A stretch of DNA of 36,735 bases from Acetobacteraceae bacterium (GCA_020848935.1 JADLHF010000116.1:1-36735); one strand, 5' to 3'; positions 23,199 through 33,012 are shown, numbered from the stretch's first letter. Numbers and translations: made by a program. Notes: generated from the sequence alone by a model not told the origin.

Positions 23199-24013
23199 GG
23201 CGTGGTGGCGTAGCAGGCGCGGACATGCGCGGCGGCGGCGCGCACGGTTTCCAGCGGGGTGTCGGTGCGGCGCATCTCGATCGACACCCAGCCGGCATAT
23301 CCGCCAGCGTGCAGGGCGGCGGCAATGGCGGGGTGGTCGATGGGGCTGGCGGCATCGACCGGGCCAAGCTGCGATGCGCTGACGTGGAAGTGGCGGATGC
23401 GGCTGGCGCAGGCCGCGGCGGCGGCGGCGGGGTCGTCGCCGGCCAGCGCGGTGCAGGCGGTGTCCAGGTGCAGGACGACGCCGGGGTGGTTGACGCGATC
23501 GACCAGGGCCGCGGCCTCGGACCAGCGCAGCACGAAGTCGCCGCCGTACTGCGCGGGATTGGCCTCGATGCCCAGCGTGGTGCCGGCATCGCGGCAGGCG
23601 GCGCCGAGCACGCGCAGCAGCGGCACCGCCTGGTCCATGGCGGCAGCGGGCGGCAGGTCGCCGCGCAGGCGGTTGCGCGGCGAGCCGAACACCATCACCC
23701 CGGCGCCCAGCGCGGCGGCCAGGGCGGCGGTGGCGGCGATGTGGGCGACGAGCGCCTCCTGGCTGGCGGCGTCGCCGAACAATTGCAGCGCGGGGCGGGC
23801 GAACAGGATCGACTGCAAGGCGGGCACCGCCAGCCCCTGCCCCGCCAGGCGGGTGCGCAGGGCGCGGGCGGCGGAGGGGGTGGCGCCCTCCCAGTCGGGC
23901 CAGAGCACGGTGGGCGCGATCTCCACCCCGGTGACGCCCAGTTCCGGCAGGGCGGCGAGGATGGCGTCCTGTTCGGCGACCGACCAGGCGATGTTGGAGA
24001 CGGCGAGCTTCAT
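23195..24013 (-). CDS. TIM-barrel sugar isomerase/epimerase (AP_endonuc_2 family)
   Basis: A 272-residue barrel of the xylose isomerase-like/IolE/tagatose-epimerase superfamily. A plausible divalent-metal set is visible: Glu150 in GIEANPAQYGGDF, Asp184 in LHLDTACTA, His210 in RHFHVSASQ and Glu246 in SIEMRR. Such enzymes isomerise or epimerise free sugars, inososes or keto-sugars through an enediolate. Start and stop overlap the two neighbouring genes by three to four bases, the tightest coupling in this run. With the GMC and SDR-like genes upstream it may act on an oxidised sugar. IolE-like dehydratase activity is the alternative. Confidence 0.87.
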   Translation of the reverse strand: MKLAVSNIAWSVAEQDAILAALPELGVTGVEIAPTVLWPDWEGATPSAARALRTRLAGQGLAVPALQSILFARPALQLFGDAASQEALVAHIAATAALAAALGAGVMVFGSPRNRLRGDLPPAAAMDQAVPLLRVLGAACRDAGTTLGIEANPAQYGGDFVLRWSEAAALVDRVNHPGVVLHLDTACTALAGDDPAAAAAACASRIRHFHVSASQLGPVDAASPIDHPAIAAALHAGGYAGWVSIEMRRTDTPLETVRAAAAHVRACYATTP

Positions 24014-24780
24014 GGCGCCGACCGTTCGGCGGCGATGAAGGCGGCGAGGCGGCGGAACACCTCGTCGGCGGTCTGGATGTAGCCGTCGCTGCCGCCGAAC
24101 ACCGCGGCGTGGCGGGTGCGGAAATCGTAGGACGGGCTGCCGGAGGCGGGCGGGGCGGCGACCTGGGCGGCGGGGAAGAAGCGGGCGATGATGTCGGAAG
24201 TGGCGACGGGTGCCGGCACCAGGTGGACCAGCTTCAGGCCGGCGGCCTGGGCGCGGCCGATATCGGCCCAGAGCCCGGCGAGGTCGTAGAACTGGAAGCG
24301 GGCGGCGGGGTCGATCCGGTCCACCTGGTTGTCGTGCAGCAGGTCGTAGAGGATGTTCTTCTGCAGGCCCGGTCCGAACAGGCCGGGCAGGCGGACGGTG
24401 AGCATGGCGGGATGGCGGGCGCGCAATTCGCCCTCCAGCCACAGCCGGTGTTCGCCGTAGGGGTGGGTGGGTTGGGCGGTGCAGTCGAACCCCTCGTCGG
24501 CACCGGCGACCGGGGGCACGACGTCGATGGTGGAGATCAGCACGACGCGGTTCGCGGTGACGCCGCGCATGGCGTCGAGCGCGCGCTGGATGCCGGCGCG
24601 ATCGGCGGCGGGGTTCTGGTTGGCCCACCACTTCTTCGCTTGGGCGCCGGAGAACACCAGGGTTTCGAAATCGCGCCCGGCGATGGCCTCGATGTTGGCG
24701 GTGTTGAAGCGGGCGGCGAAGTCGTGCTGGCGCAGCAGGTTGCCGCCGACGAAGCCGGTATGGCCGATCAGTGCGTCCAA
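24010..24780 (-). CDS. NAD-dependent epimerase/dehydratase-like protein with YxxxR in place of YxxxK
   Basis: A 256-residue protein with a short extended-SDR fold. ALIGHTGFVGGNL (GHTGFVG at 6-12) is the cofactor loop and VVLISTIDVV carries the serine/threonine strand. The active-site block is PYGEHRLWLE, so Tyr108 is followed by Arg112 where Lys is usual. RLPGLFGPGLQKNILYDLL matches the conserved stretch after the active site. It may reduce or epimerise a keto-sugar, or only bind one. It sits 12 bases after the GMC gene and overlaps the isomerase start by four bases. The altered Lys makes catalysis uncertain. Confidence 0.8.
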   Translation of the reverse strand: MDALIGHTGFVGGNLLRQHDFAARFNTANIEAIAGRDFETLVFSGAQAKKWWANQNPAADRAGIQRALDAMRGVTANRVVLISTIDVVPPVAGADEGFDCTAQPTHPYGEHRLWLEGELRARHPAMLTVRLPGLFGPGLQKNILYDLLHDNQVDRIDPAARFQFYDLAGLWADIGRAQAAGLKLVHLVPAPVATSDIIARFFPAAQVAAPPASGSPSYDFRTRHAAVFGGSDGYIQTADEVFRRLAAFIAAERSAP

Positions 24781-24792
24781 GAGGCGTTCCTC

Positions 24793-26388
24793 CTATCCTA
24801 GTTCGCGCGCCAGCGTGTCGGCCAGCCGCAGCGCCAGGGCGACGATGGTCAGCGTCGGGTTGGCGTAGCCGGCGCTGGCGAAGACCGAGCTGCCGGCGAT
24901 GTATAGGTTGGCGATGCCGTGGACGCGACACTGGGCATCGACCACCCCGGCGCGCGGCGAGTCCGCCATGCGGGTGGTGCCGAGGTGGTGGCGGCTGGCT
25001 TGCAGGTCGGCCGGCCAGGAGTCGGCGTCGCCCAGCGGATTGACGCGCAGCCGACCGATGCCGAGGCGGCCCATCTCCAGCCCCACCAGCTCGGCGGCGC
25101 GGCGCATGGTGCGTTTTTCGTCCGCACCCGGCCGCCAGTCCAGCACGATGCGGTTCTGGCCCAGCGCGTCGCGCGACCGGGACAGGGTGACGCGGTTGTC
25201 GCGGTTGGGCAGCTGTTCGACATTGACGTCGAGATGGGCGCCGACGATCGGGGCGTCCATCGGCTCCGGGGCGCCGAACAGGCCGCGGCGGGTGCCGAAG
25301 GCGGTCTTGTAGGCGGAGTCGATCACCGCGTCGTAGTCGCTGACGGCGTGGCCGAGATTGGCCCACAGATGCCGCGGCCAGCGCAGGGCAGCGATGTCGC
25401 TGCCGATCGATTTCAGCGCCGCCACCCCCTCGATGATCCGCCGGGACGGGCGCAGCAGCACGCGGAAGCCGCCGATGCCGGGCTCCGCCGTGGCCGGGGC
25501 CAGGGTGCCGAACAGGGTGGCCGTGGGCGTTTCGGTCTGGTCGAGGTAGAGGCGCAGGTCGCGGCCGGGGGTGTTGAAGGCGAGGTAGCCGAGATCGGCC
25601 AGCCAGGGATGGTCCATGAAGTAGCGGCCGACCAGGTCGTAGGTGTTGCCGAGGCCGGCGGGTTGGGTCTGGTTGGACAGGAGGAGCAGGCGCGCATTCT
25701 CCAGCCCGCCGGCGGCCAGCACGAACAGCCGCGCGGTGACGGTGAACACGGCGCCGCCGAGGCTGGCGGCGCGCAGGGCGGTGACCTGGCTGGCGGTGGC
25801 ATCGGTTTGCAGTTCCAGCAGGTTGGCGTGCAGCCAGACATCCACGCCCGGTGCGGCCGCCAGCTCCGGCTGGAACTGCGGCCCGAAACGGGCGCCGCTG
25901 AGCTGGAACAGCGCGGTGCGCAGCCGCTGCGGGTCCAGCTTCAGCGGGGCGAGGCCGGCGCGGTCCAGCAGCGGGTCGTCGGGCGCGTAGCGGTCGTGCG
26001 CAAGGCCCAGCACCGTGTGGGCGGCGGCGTAGTAGGGGGTGAGGTCCTCGCGCGCGATCGGCCAGCGGCGGGGGTCGGCGGGATCGGCGGGGCGGAAGTC
26101 GCTGGCCTCCAGCGGGCGGCACCAGCCGGCCCAGTGGTTGGTGGTGCCGCCGAAATAGCGCAGCCGCGAGGCGTCGAGGTCGAGCATCTTCACGCCGCGC
26201 TGCTCGCCCTGGTACAGCGCCTGGGTCGCCTCCTCCAGTTCCATGCCGCCGGATTCCAGCAGCAGCACGCGAAGGCCGCGACCGCGCAGGGCATGGGCCA
26301 GGGTGATGCCGGCGGCCCCGGCGCCGACGATGCAGAGATCGGCGGCCAGCGTGGTGCCGGCCGGCAGGGTGCGGGCGTCGTGGAACAT
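24793..26388 (-). CDS. GMC family FAD oxidoreductase (glucose/pyranose oxidase-like)
   Basis: A 531-residue GMC flavoprotein, the first gene of the four-gene minus-strand run. CIVGAGAAGITLA (GAGAAG, 22-27) binds FAD, followed by LLLESGG. FGGTTNHWAGWCRP is the flavin-proximal loop, LAAGGLENARLLL lies mid-protein, and HHLGTTRM with YANPTLTIVALALRLAD carries the catalytic His and Asn near the C-terminus. These enzymes oxidise an alcohol or sugar hydroxyl to a ketone or lactone. There is no signal peptide and no Cys-rich subunit, so it is probably cytoplasmic. It diverges from the acyl-CoA dehydrogenase gene with 131 bases between starts. Confidence 0.9.
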   Translation of the reverse strand: MFHDARTLPAGTTLAADLCIVGAGAAGITLAHALRGRGLRVLLLESGGMELEEATQALYQGEQRGVKMLDLDASRLRYFGGTTNHWAGWCRPLEASDFRPADPADPRRWPIAREDLTPYYAAAHTVLGLAHDRYAPDDPLLDRAGLAPLKLDPQRLRTALFQLSGARFGPQFQPELAAAPGVDVWLHANLLELQTDATASQVTALRAASLGGAVFTVTARLFVLAAGGLENARLLLLSNQTQPAGLGNTYDLVGRYFMDHPWLADLGYLAFNTPGRDLRLYLDQTETPTATLFGTLAPATAEPGIGGFRVLLRPSRRIIEGVAALKSIGSDIAALRWPRHLWANLGHAVSDYDAVIDSAYKTAFGTRRGLFGAPEPMDAPIVGAHLDVNVEQLPNRDNRVTLSRSRDALGQNRIVLDWRPGADEKRTMRRAAELVGLEMGRLGIGRLRVNPLGDADSWPADLQASRHHLGTTRMADSPRAGVVDAQCRVHGIANLYIAGSSVFASAGYANPTLTIVALALRLADTLARELG

Positions 26389-26519
26389 GGCGCCACGCTA
26401 GCCGATGCGCCGGGCGCGCGGAACCTGGGTTGCCATACCGCGGCTTGCGCGCGGCGGCGTGCGGTGGTTCGCTGGCGGCCAAGCGCCGCTGCGGCGGCAT
26501 TCGTCGGGAGGAATTTGCG

Positions 26520-27710
<1,191 letters not shown>

Positions 27711-27720
27711 AAGAAAGCAT

Positions 27721-27826
27721 GTTCTTTTTTGAAAAAAAGAACCAAAAAACTTTTGTCCATTAAGATGGCGGATCGCGCCTGCGAATGGATGAAGTTTTTT
27801 TGCTTCTTTTTGTTCACAAAAAGAAG
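27721..27826. repeat. Paired A/T-rich inverted-repeat element, best-preserved copy
   Basis: Left half: hairpin GTTCTTTTTT / AAAAAAGAAC with a 2-base loop (27721-27742), then box CAAAAAACTTTTGTCCA (27743-27759). A 26-base GC-rich spacer follows. The right half is inverted: box TGGATGAAGTTTTTTTG (27786-27802), then hairpin CTTCTTTTTG / CAAAAAGAAG with a 4-base loop (27803-27826). Seen in opposite orientation, the two boxes agree at most positions. The element fills the gap between the two acyl-CoA dehydrogenase genes. Confidence 0.85.
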
Positions 27827-27870
27827 ACTTCCTTCCTTACTCCCTCCCACCTTCTGGGGCTGCACGACCC

Positions 27871-29010
27871 ATGGCCATGATCCTCTCCGCCGATGCCAAG
27901 ATGGTGCGCGAAACCGCGCATGACTTCTTCCGCGAGAAATCCCCGATCCTGGCGCTGCGCAAGCTGCGCGACAGCGCGGACCCCGACGGCTTCTCCCGCG
28001 CGCTGTGGCGCGAGATGGCGGAGCTGGGCTGGTCCGGCTTCCTGGTGCCGGAGGATCACGGCGGCTCCGGCTTCGGCCATGTCGGGCTGGGCCAGGTGAT
28101 GGAGGCGGCCGGGCGCACGCTGGCCGCCACGCCGCTGTTGGGCACGGCGCTGATCGGCGCGGTGGCGATCGACCGGGGCGGCAGCGAGGCGCAGAAGGCG
28201 GCGCATTTTCCGGGGCTGGTGGGCGGGGAGACGATTTTTGCCCTGGCGCTGGAGGAGGGGGCGCATCACGCGCCGTACCGCATTGCGACCACGGCGAAGA
28301 AATCCGGCGGCGGCTGGGTGCTGGATGGCGCCAAGCAGTTCGTGCTGGACGGGCATGTCGCCGATACGCTGATCGTGGTGGCGCGCACCTCGGGCGGGCC
28401 GCGCGAGCGCAGCGGGATCACGCTGTTTCTCGTGCCCGGCAATGCGCCGGGGGTGAGCCGGCGGCGCTCGATCATGGTGGATAGCCGCAATGCCGCGCGG
28501 ATCACGCTGGCCGGCGTGGCGGTGGATGGCGAAGCGGTGCTGGGGCCGGTCGATGGCGGGGCCGACCTGCTGGACGGCATCCTGGATTGCGCCCGCGCCG
28601 GGCTGGCCGCCGAGATGCTGGGCAGTTCGGCCGAGGCGTTCGAGCGGACGGTGCAGTACCTGAAGGACCGCAAGCAGTTCGGCGTGCCGATCGGCAGTTT
28701 CCAGGCGCTGAAGCACCGCGCCGCGCAGATGTACTGCGAGGTGGAGGCCACGCGCTCGGCGGTGACGGCGGCGCTGGATGCGCTGGACAGCGGCGCCAAC
28801 GACGCCAGCCTGTTGGCCAGCCTGGCCAAGGCCAAGGCCAACGCCACCGCGCGGCTGACCGGCGACGAGGGCATCCAGATGCATGGCGGCATCGGCATGA
28901 CCGATGAGCACGAGATCGGCTTCTTCCTCAAGCGCGCAAGGGTGGCCGAGGCGACGTTTGGCGACGCCGCTTTCCATCGCGACCGCTACGCCGCCGTGTC
29001 GGGGTACTGA
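27871..29010 (+). CDS. Acyl-CoA dehydrogenase-like subunit lacking the usual catalytic Glu
   Basis: A 379-residue acyl-CoA dehydrogenase-fold protein. LGWSGFLVPEDHGGSGFGHV, the LDGAKQFVLDGHVAD core and DRKQFGVPIGSFQALKH are family blocks, as is IQMHGGIGMTDEHE near the end. Aligned with medium-chain enzymes, the Glu of YEGTSQ falls on Phe363 (ATFGDAA), so this subunit should not be active alone. It fits the inactive partner of a heteromeric dehydrogenase with the preceding gene. ATG at 27871 or 27877 could start; no strong ribosome site is seen. The next gene's ATG overlaps its stop by one base (TGATG), showing coupling with the reductase. Confidence 0.88.
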   Translation: MAMILSADAKMVRETAHDFFREKSPILALRKLRDSADPDGFSRALWREMAELGWSGFLVPEDHGGSGFGHVGLGQVMEAAGRTLAATPLLGTALIGAVAIDRGGSEAQKAAHFPGLVGGETIFALALEEGAHHAPYRIATTAKKSGGGWVLDGAKQFVLDGHVADTLIVVARTSGGPRERSGITLFLVPGNAPGVSRRRSIMVDSRNAARITLAGVAVDGEAVLGPVDGGADLLDGILDCARAGLAAEMLGSSAEAFERTVQYLKDRKQFGVPIGSFQALKHRAAQMYCEVEATRSAVTAALDALDSGANDASLLASLAKAKANATARLTGDEGIQMHGGIGMTDEHEIGFFLKRARVAEATFGDAAFHRDRYAAVSGY

Positions 29011-30017
29011 TGCGCAACGCCAATCGCCGCATCGTGCTGCGCGCCCGGCCCACCGGCGTGGCAGGGCCGGAGCATTTCGCCGAGGAGGCCGAGGCGGTGC
29101 GCGCACCCGGCCCCGGCGAGGTGCTGCTGGAGACGCTGTTCGTGTCGGTCGATCCCGCGATGCGGGTGTGGATCAGCGAGAACCCCGGCTATGTCCAGCG
29201 CATCGAGCCCGGCGAGACGATGCGCGCCAGCGGGATCGCGCGGGTGCTGGAGAGCCGGGTGGAGGGGCTGGCCGCCGGCGACCTGGTGCATGCCCGCACC
29301 GGCTGGCAGAGCCACCCGACGCTGGCGGGCGAGGCGGTGGAGAAGCTGCCGGACGGGATCGGTTCGCCGACCGACTGGCTGGGCGTGCTGGGCACGACGG
29401 GACTGACGGCGTTCTTTGGCATGCGCGCGGTTGGGCTGGTCAGGCCCGGCGAGACCGTGCTGGTGTCCGGTGCCGCCGGCGGGGTTGGCCAGATTGCCGG
29501 CCAGGTGGCGCGCATCGAGGCGTGCCGGGTGGTGGGGATTGCCGGCGGTGCGGAGAAATGCGCCTGGCTGCGCGACGAACTCGGCTACCACGCCACCATC
29601 GACTACAAGGCGGAGCCGGACCTGGCGGCGGCCGTCGCGCGGGCGTGCCCCGGCGGGCTGGACGTGTTCTACGACAATGTCGGCGGCGCGACGCTGGATG
29701 CGGCGCTGGGCAACCTGGCACTTCGCGCACGGGTGGTGATCTGCGGCCGCATCTCCCAGACGGCGGCAAGCGAACTCTACGGGGTGCGCAACATGGGCCA
29801 GCTGATCGGCAAGCGCGCGCGGGTTGAAGGCTTCGTGGTGACGGATTTCCAGCACCGTTTCGCCGAGGGCCGGGCTTGGCTGACCGCACGCATGCGCGAC
29901 GAGTCGTTGCGCCACCGGGTGCACGAGATCGCCGGGCTGGAGCGTGCGCCGGAAGCGCTGGGCATGCTGTTCCGCGGCGGCAACACCGGCAAGCTGGTGG
30001 TGCGGGTCGGTGCGTGA
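29010..30017 (+). CDS. NADP-dependent MDR oxidoreductase (CurA / leukotriene B4 dehydrogenase-like)
   Basis: A 335-residue zinc-independent medium-chain reductase. No zinc Cys/His sets are present. GVLGTTGLTAFFG, then VLVSGAAGGVGQIAGQVAR (the AAxxGxxG dinucleotide loop) and DVFYDNVGG are typical of 2-alkenal or enone reductases such as CurA and PTGR. It would reduce an activated C=C bond with NADPH. Its ATG overlaps the stop of the preceding dehydrogenase by one base, so the three genes likely handle one CoA or enone intermediate. A weak hairpin (GCGGGCG / CGCCCGC, 30098-30119) lies about 80 bases downstream. Confidence 0.92.
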   Translation: MRNANRRIVLRARPTGVAGPEHFAEEAEAVRAPGPGEVLLETLFVSVDPAMRVWISENPGYVQRIEPGETMRASGIARVLESRVEGLAAGDLVHARTGWQSHPTLAGEAVEKLPDGIGSPTDWLGVLGTTGLTAFFGMRAVGLVRPGETVLVSGAAGGVGQIAGQVARIEACRVVGIAGGAEKCAWLRDELGYHATIDYKAEPDLAAAVARACPGGLDVFYDNVGGATLDAALGNLALRARVVICGRISQTAASELYGVRNMGQLIGKRARVEGFVVTDFQHRFAEGRAWLTARMRDESLRHRVHEIAGLERAPEALGMLFRGGNTGKLVVRVGA

Positions 30018-30251
30018 TCCGCGCGGGACGGGCGGCCGGGCATCGCGACTGCCGTTGACCGCGCCTCGATCCGTTGGGACGCCGAGAGGGCCGCGCAGCG
30101 GGCGATCGCGACCGCCCGCGCACTGGACTTTCCCGCCCGCGCAACGTTAAAGTCGAAGGTGCCGGAACGGCAGGCTCGCTACCTCCGAGGTCGCCGCGGC
30201 CGCGCGTTGCGTGCCCCGGGGTTGGGTTGACCGAGAAGGAAAAATCGGGCG
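30018..30251. other. Spacer upstream of the ELWxxDGT protein gene
   Basis: No gene is seen in these 234 bases. A 7-bp stem GCGGGCG / CGCCCGC (30098-30119) could end transcription of the reductase. GAGAAGGA shortly before 30252 is the likely ribosome site of the next gene. I could not pick a convincing promoter. Confidence 0.4.
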
Positions 30252-32741
30252 ATGGCAACGGTCTTCACGGCAATCAGCGGCGGCGCCGGCCAGGAACTCT
30301 GGGTCAGCTACGGCACGCCTTCAAGCACCTTTCTGCTGAAGGACATCCGCTCCGGCGCCACCGGATCTGCGCCGTTGATCCTGGGCAACCTGCTGGTCAA
30401 CGGGATGGCGGACGCCAAGCGCGCGATTTTCACCGCCAGTGACGGTGCCAACGGCAATGAGTTGTGGGTCACCGATGGCTCCCCCGGCGGCACGGTGCTG
30501 TTCAAGGACATCAACGCCGGCGCCGCGGACTCGTTCGCCTCCAGCTGGGTATCCGTGGGCGCGCATGCGGTGTTCACGGCCAGCGATGCGGCCAACGGCA
30601 ACGAATTGTGGGTCAGCGACGGCACCAGCGGCGGCACCACCCTGCTGGCGGACCTGAATGCCGGCAGCGCCGATGCCAGCCCGGTGTTCCTCGGCTATCT
30701 GGTGACCGCCGGGGTGCCGGACACCAGCAAGGCGATGTTCGTGCTGTCCGACGGGACCAGCGGGCGCGAGATCTGGGTGAGCGATGGTACCGCCGGCGGC
30801 ACCGTGCAGTTGAAGGATATCAACCCCGGCGCGGGCGGATCCAGCCCATCGGCCTGGACCCCGGTGGGCAGCCACGCCGTGTTTTCGGCCAATAACGGCA
30901 CCAACGGGCAGGAACTATGGGTCAGCGACGGCACCGCGGGCAGCACTGCCCTGCTGCTGGACGCCGCCGCCGGCCTGGCCGGTTCGGACCCCGAGGTTCT
31001 GGGCTACCTGCTGGTCAATGGCGTGGCCGACACCACCCGGTTGCTGGTGTCCCTGAACGACGTGACGAATGGCCGCGAGCTTTGGGTGACCAACGGCACC
31101 GCCGGCGGCACCGTGTTGTTCAAGGATTTGAACGCCGGCAGCGCGGGGTCCGACCCCGGCGCCTGGACCGCGGTGGGCAGCCACGCCGTGTTCGCCGCCA
31201 CGACCGCGGCGGCCGGCACCGAGCTGTGGGTCAGCGACGGTACCGCAGGCGGCACCTCGCTGCTGAAGGACGCAAACCCCGGTGCGGCCAGCGCGGCGCC
31301 GGAGATTCTCGGCTACCTGATGGTCAATGGCGTGGCGGACACCGGCAAGCTGCTGGTGCGTCTCGACGATGGCGCCGACGGGACCGAGTTGTGGACCACC
31401 GACGGCACGCCGGGCGGTACGGTGCTGTTCAAGGACATCAACCCCGGTGCCGGCGGCAGCCAGCCCGGCGCATGGATCAGCGTGAACGGACACGCCGTCT
31501 TTGCCGCCGACGATGGCAGCCACGGCAGCGAATTGTGGGTCAGCGACGGCACGGCCGGTGGCACCTCGCTGCTGTTGGATGCGCGGCCGGGGGCCAATGG
31601 TTCGTTGCCATCCTTCGTTGGCTACCTGTCCCGCAATGGCGTGGTCGATACCGGCCAGGCGCTGTTTCTGATGGATGACGGGCTGACCGGGCAGGAATTG
31701 TGGATCACCGACGGCACGCCGGCGGGGACCATGCTGTTCAAGGACATCAATGCCGGTGCTGCCGGCTCCTTCGCCACCACCGGGATGGAGCTGGCCGCCA
31801 CCAGCGTGGATCTGACCGCGGCGCCCGGCCCGGTGACGCTGGCGCTGGGCGAAGGGGGCGCGGACAATGTCGTCGGCTCGCCCTTCGGCGACACGCTGGA
31901 CGGCAACAGCGGCAACAACGTGCTGCTGGGTGCCGACGGCGACGACATGCTGCGCGGCCTGGGTGGCAACGACCTGATCGACGGCGGCACCGGCTACAAT
32001 ACCGCGGTCTTCACCGGCATCCGCGGCGCCTCCGAACTGCGGTTCGAGGAGCCGACACCCGGCACGTTCAACGTGGTCGTGGTCGGGCCGGACGGCGTGG
32101 ACACCACCACCAATGTGCAGGCGCTCCAGTTCAGCGACCGCACCACGCAGGTGCTGGGTGTCGGCGGCGTGCAGCATCTGGTCAATGTGTCGTTTCCCGG
32201 CACCGGCACCAGCCGCTTCATGATCGGCGACACCTATACCGGACCGGTATCGGGGCTGACTGACGAGTTCGTGTTTCCGACCAGCGAGAACATCAACATC
32301 GCCTCGAACCTGCCGAATTCGTTCATCCGCACCGGTTCCGGCGACGACGCGATCACCGTGTCCTCGGGCCGCAACGTGATCGATGCCTTCACCGGCTCCA
32401 ACTTCCTCACCGGGGGCAGCGGACAGGATACGTTCTTCCTCGACGCACGTGGCGGCGGCGTGACGTGGGACACCATCGTCGATTTCGGCATCGGCGACGA
32501 GGTGACTCTGTGGGGTTATGTGAATGGCGTGTCGACTGACGGGTTCGACAAGGACAAATGGTATTCAAGCGACGGCGTCGATCCGTACAAGGGTTTGACG
32601 GTGCATGCCAAGCTGGACGGCAGCACCATCAGCGCGTCGATCACCTTCGCCGGCCTGGCCTTCGCCGACCGCGACAAGCTGACGGTGACCACAGGCAATG
32701 TCGGCGGCAGCGACTATCTCTACATCACCCGGGTGTCCTGA
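30252..32741 (+). CDS. Large ELWxxDGT-repeat protein with RTX-like C-terminus, probable type I secretion substrate
   Basis: The 829 residues carry no N-terminal signal. Ten copies of a motif like ELWVSDGTAGGTVLFKDINAG begin at residues 15, 70, 118, 173, 221, 276, 324, 379, 427 and 482. Spacing alternates exactly 55 and 48, giving a 103-residue two-blade unit. Long linkers read LGYLLVNGVADT and short ones read SVGSHAVF. Such repeats probably fold as a beta-propeller or solenoid. Residues about 541-582 hold RTX-like calcium nonapeptides (GNNVLLGADGDD, GGNDLIDGG). The C-terminus (GSGQDTFFLDARGG, TIVDFGIGDEVTLWGY) resembles type I secretion signals. No transporter gene is in the window. Calcium-dependent folding outside the cell is inferred. 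Function unknown: adhesin or matrix protein. Confidence 0.85.
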   Translation: MATVFTAISGGAGQELWVSYGTPSSTFLLKDIRSGATGSAPLILGNLLVNGMADAKRAIFTASDGANGNELWVTDGSPGGTVLFKDINAGAADSFASSWVSVGAHAVFTASDAANGNELWVSDGTSGGTTLLADLNAGSADASPVFLGYLVTAGVPDTSKAMFVLSDGTSGREIWVSDGTAGGTVQLKDINPGAGGSSPSAWTPVGSHAVFSANNGTNGQELWVSDGTAGSTALLLDAAAGLAGSDPEVLGYLLVNGVADTTRLLVSLNDVTNGRELWVTNGTAGGTVLFKDLNAGSAGSDPGAWTAVGSHAVFAATTAAAGTELWVSDGTAGGTSLLKDANPGAASAAPEILGYLMVNGVADTGKLLVRLDDGADGTELWTTDGTPGGTVLFKDINPGAGGSQPGAWISVNGHAVFAADDGSHGSELWVSDGTAGGTSLLLDARPGANGSLPSFVGYLSRNGVVDTGQALFLMDDGLTGQELWITDGTPAGTMLFKDINAGAAGSFATTGMELAATSVDLTAAPGPVTLALGEGGADNVVGSPFGDTLDGNSGNNVLLGADGDDMLRGLGGNDLIDGGTGYNTAVFTGIRGASELRFEEPTPGTFNVVVVGPDGVDTTTNVQALQFSDRTTQVLGVGGVQHLVNVSFPGTGTSRFMIGDTYTGPVSGLTDEFVFPTSENINIASNLPNSFIRTGSGDDAITVSSGRNVIDAFTGSNFLTGGSGQDTFFLDARGGGVTWDTIVDFGIGDEVTLWGYVNGVSTDGFDKDKWYSSDGVDPYKGLTVHAKLDGSTISASITFAGLAFADRDKLTVTTGNVGGSDYLYITRVS

Positions 32742-33012
32742 GCGCCGGTATCACCGAACGGCGCGCATCGAGCCGCGGCCGGCAAGGCCCACACTGCGCG
32801 AAGATGTGATGGCGCGTCATGGCCGCTGCCGTCTCCGGCCATCCGGCGTCAGATGCGCTTCGGATCATGGATGGATAGCCGCGCCCCGACGGCAAGCCGT
32901 CCTGTACAGCCCGCCGCGGGCCCTGCCGCGGCTTGCGTCGGCTTGGGGCACCGCACCGAAGGACGGCGGGATGCACGGGGGCGGAGTGGCCTGAATCCAG
33001 CGAACGACGCCG
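32742..33012. other. Spacer between two convergent giant genes
   Basis: No credible gene. One GC stem, GCCGCGG / CCGCGGC with a 6-base loop (32913-32932), might serve as terminator for the upstream plus-strand gene. Nothing else is recognised. Confidence 0.4.

Noticed and set aside
27721-27826. The A/T-rich hairpins as ordinary rho-independent terminators
   Set aside because: The stems are A/T-rich instead of GC-rich, occur in inverted pairs with conserved flanking boxes, and one copy lies upstream of starts. Termination could still be a side effect.
30296-31760. The regular repeats in the ELW gene as a CRISPR or DNA-level repeat array
   Set aside because: The units are 144 and 165 bases, diverge at third codon positions and keep one frame, so selection is on the protein.
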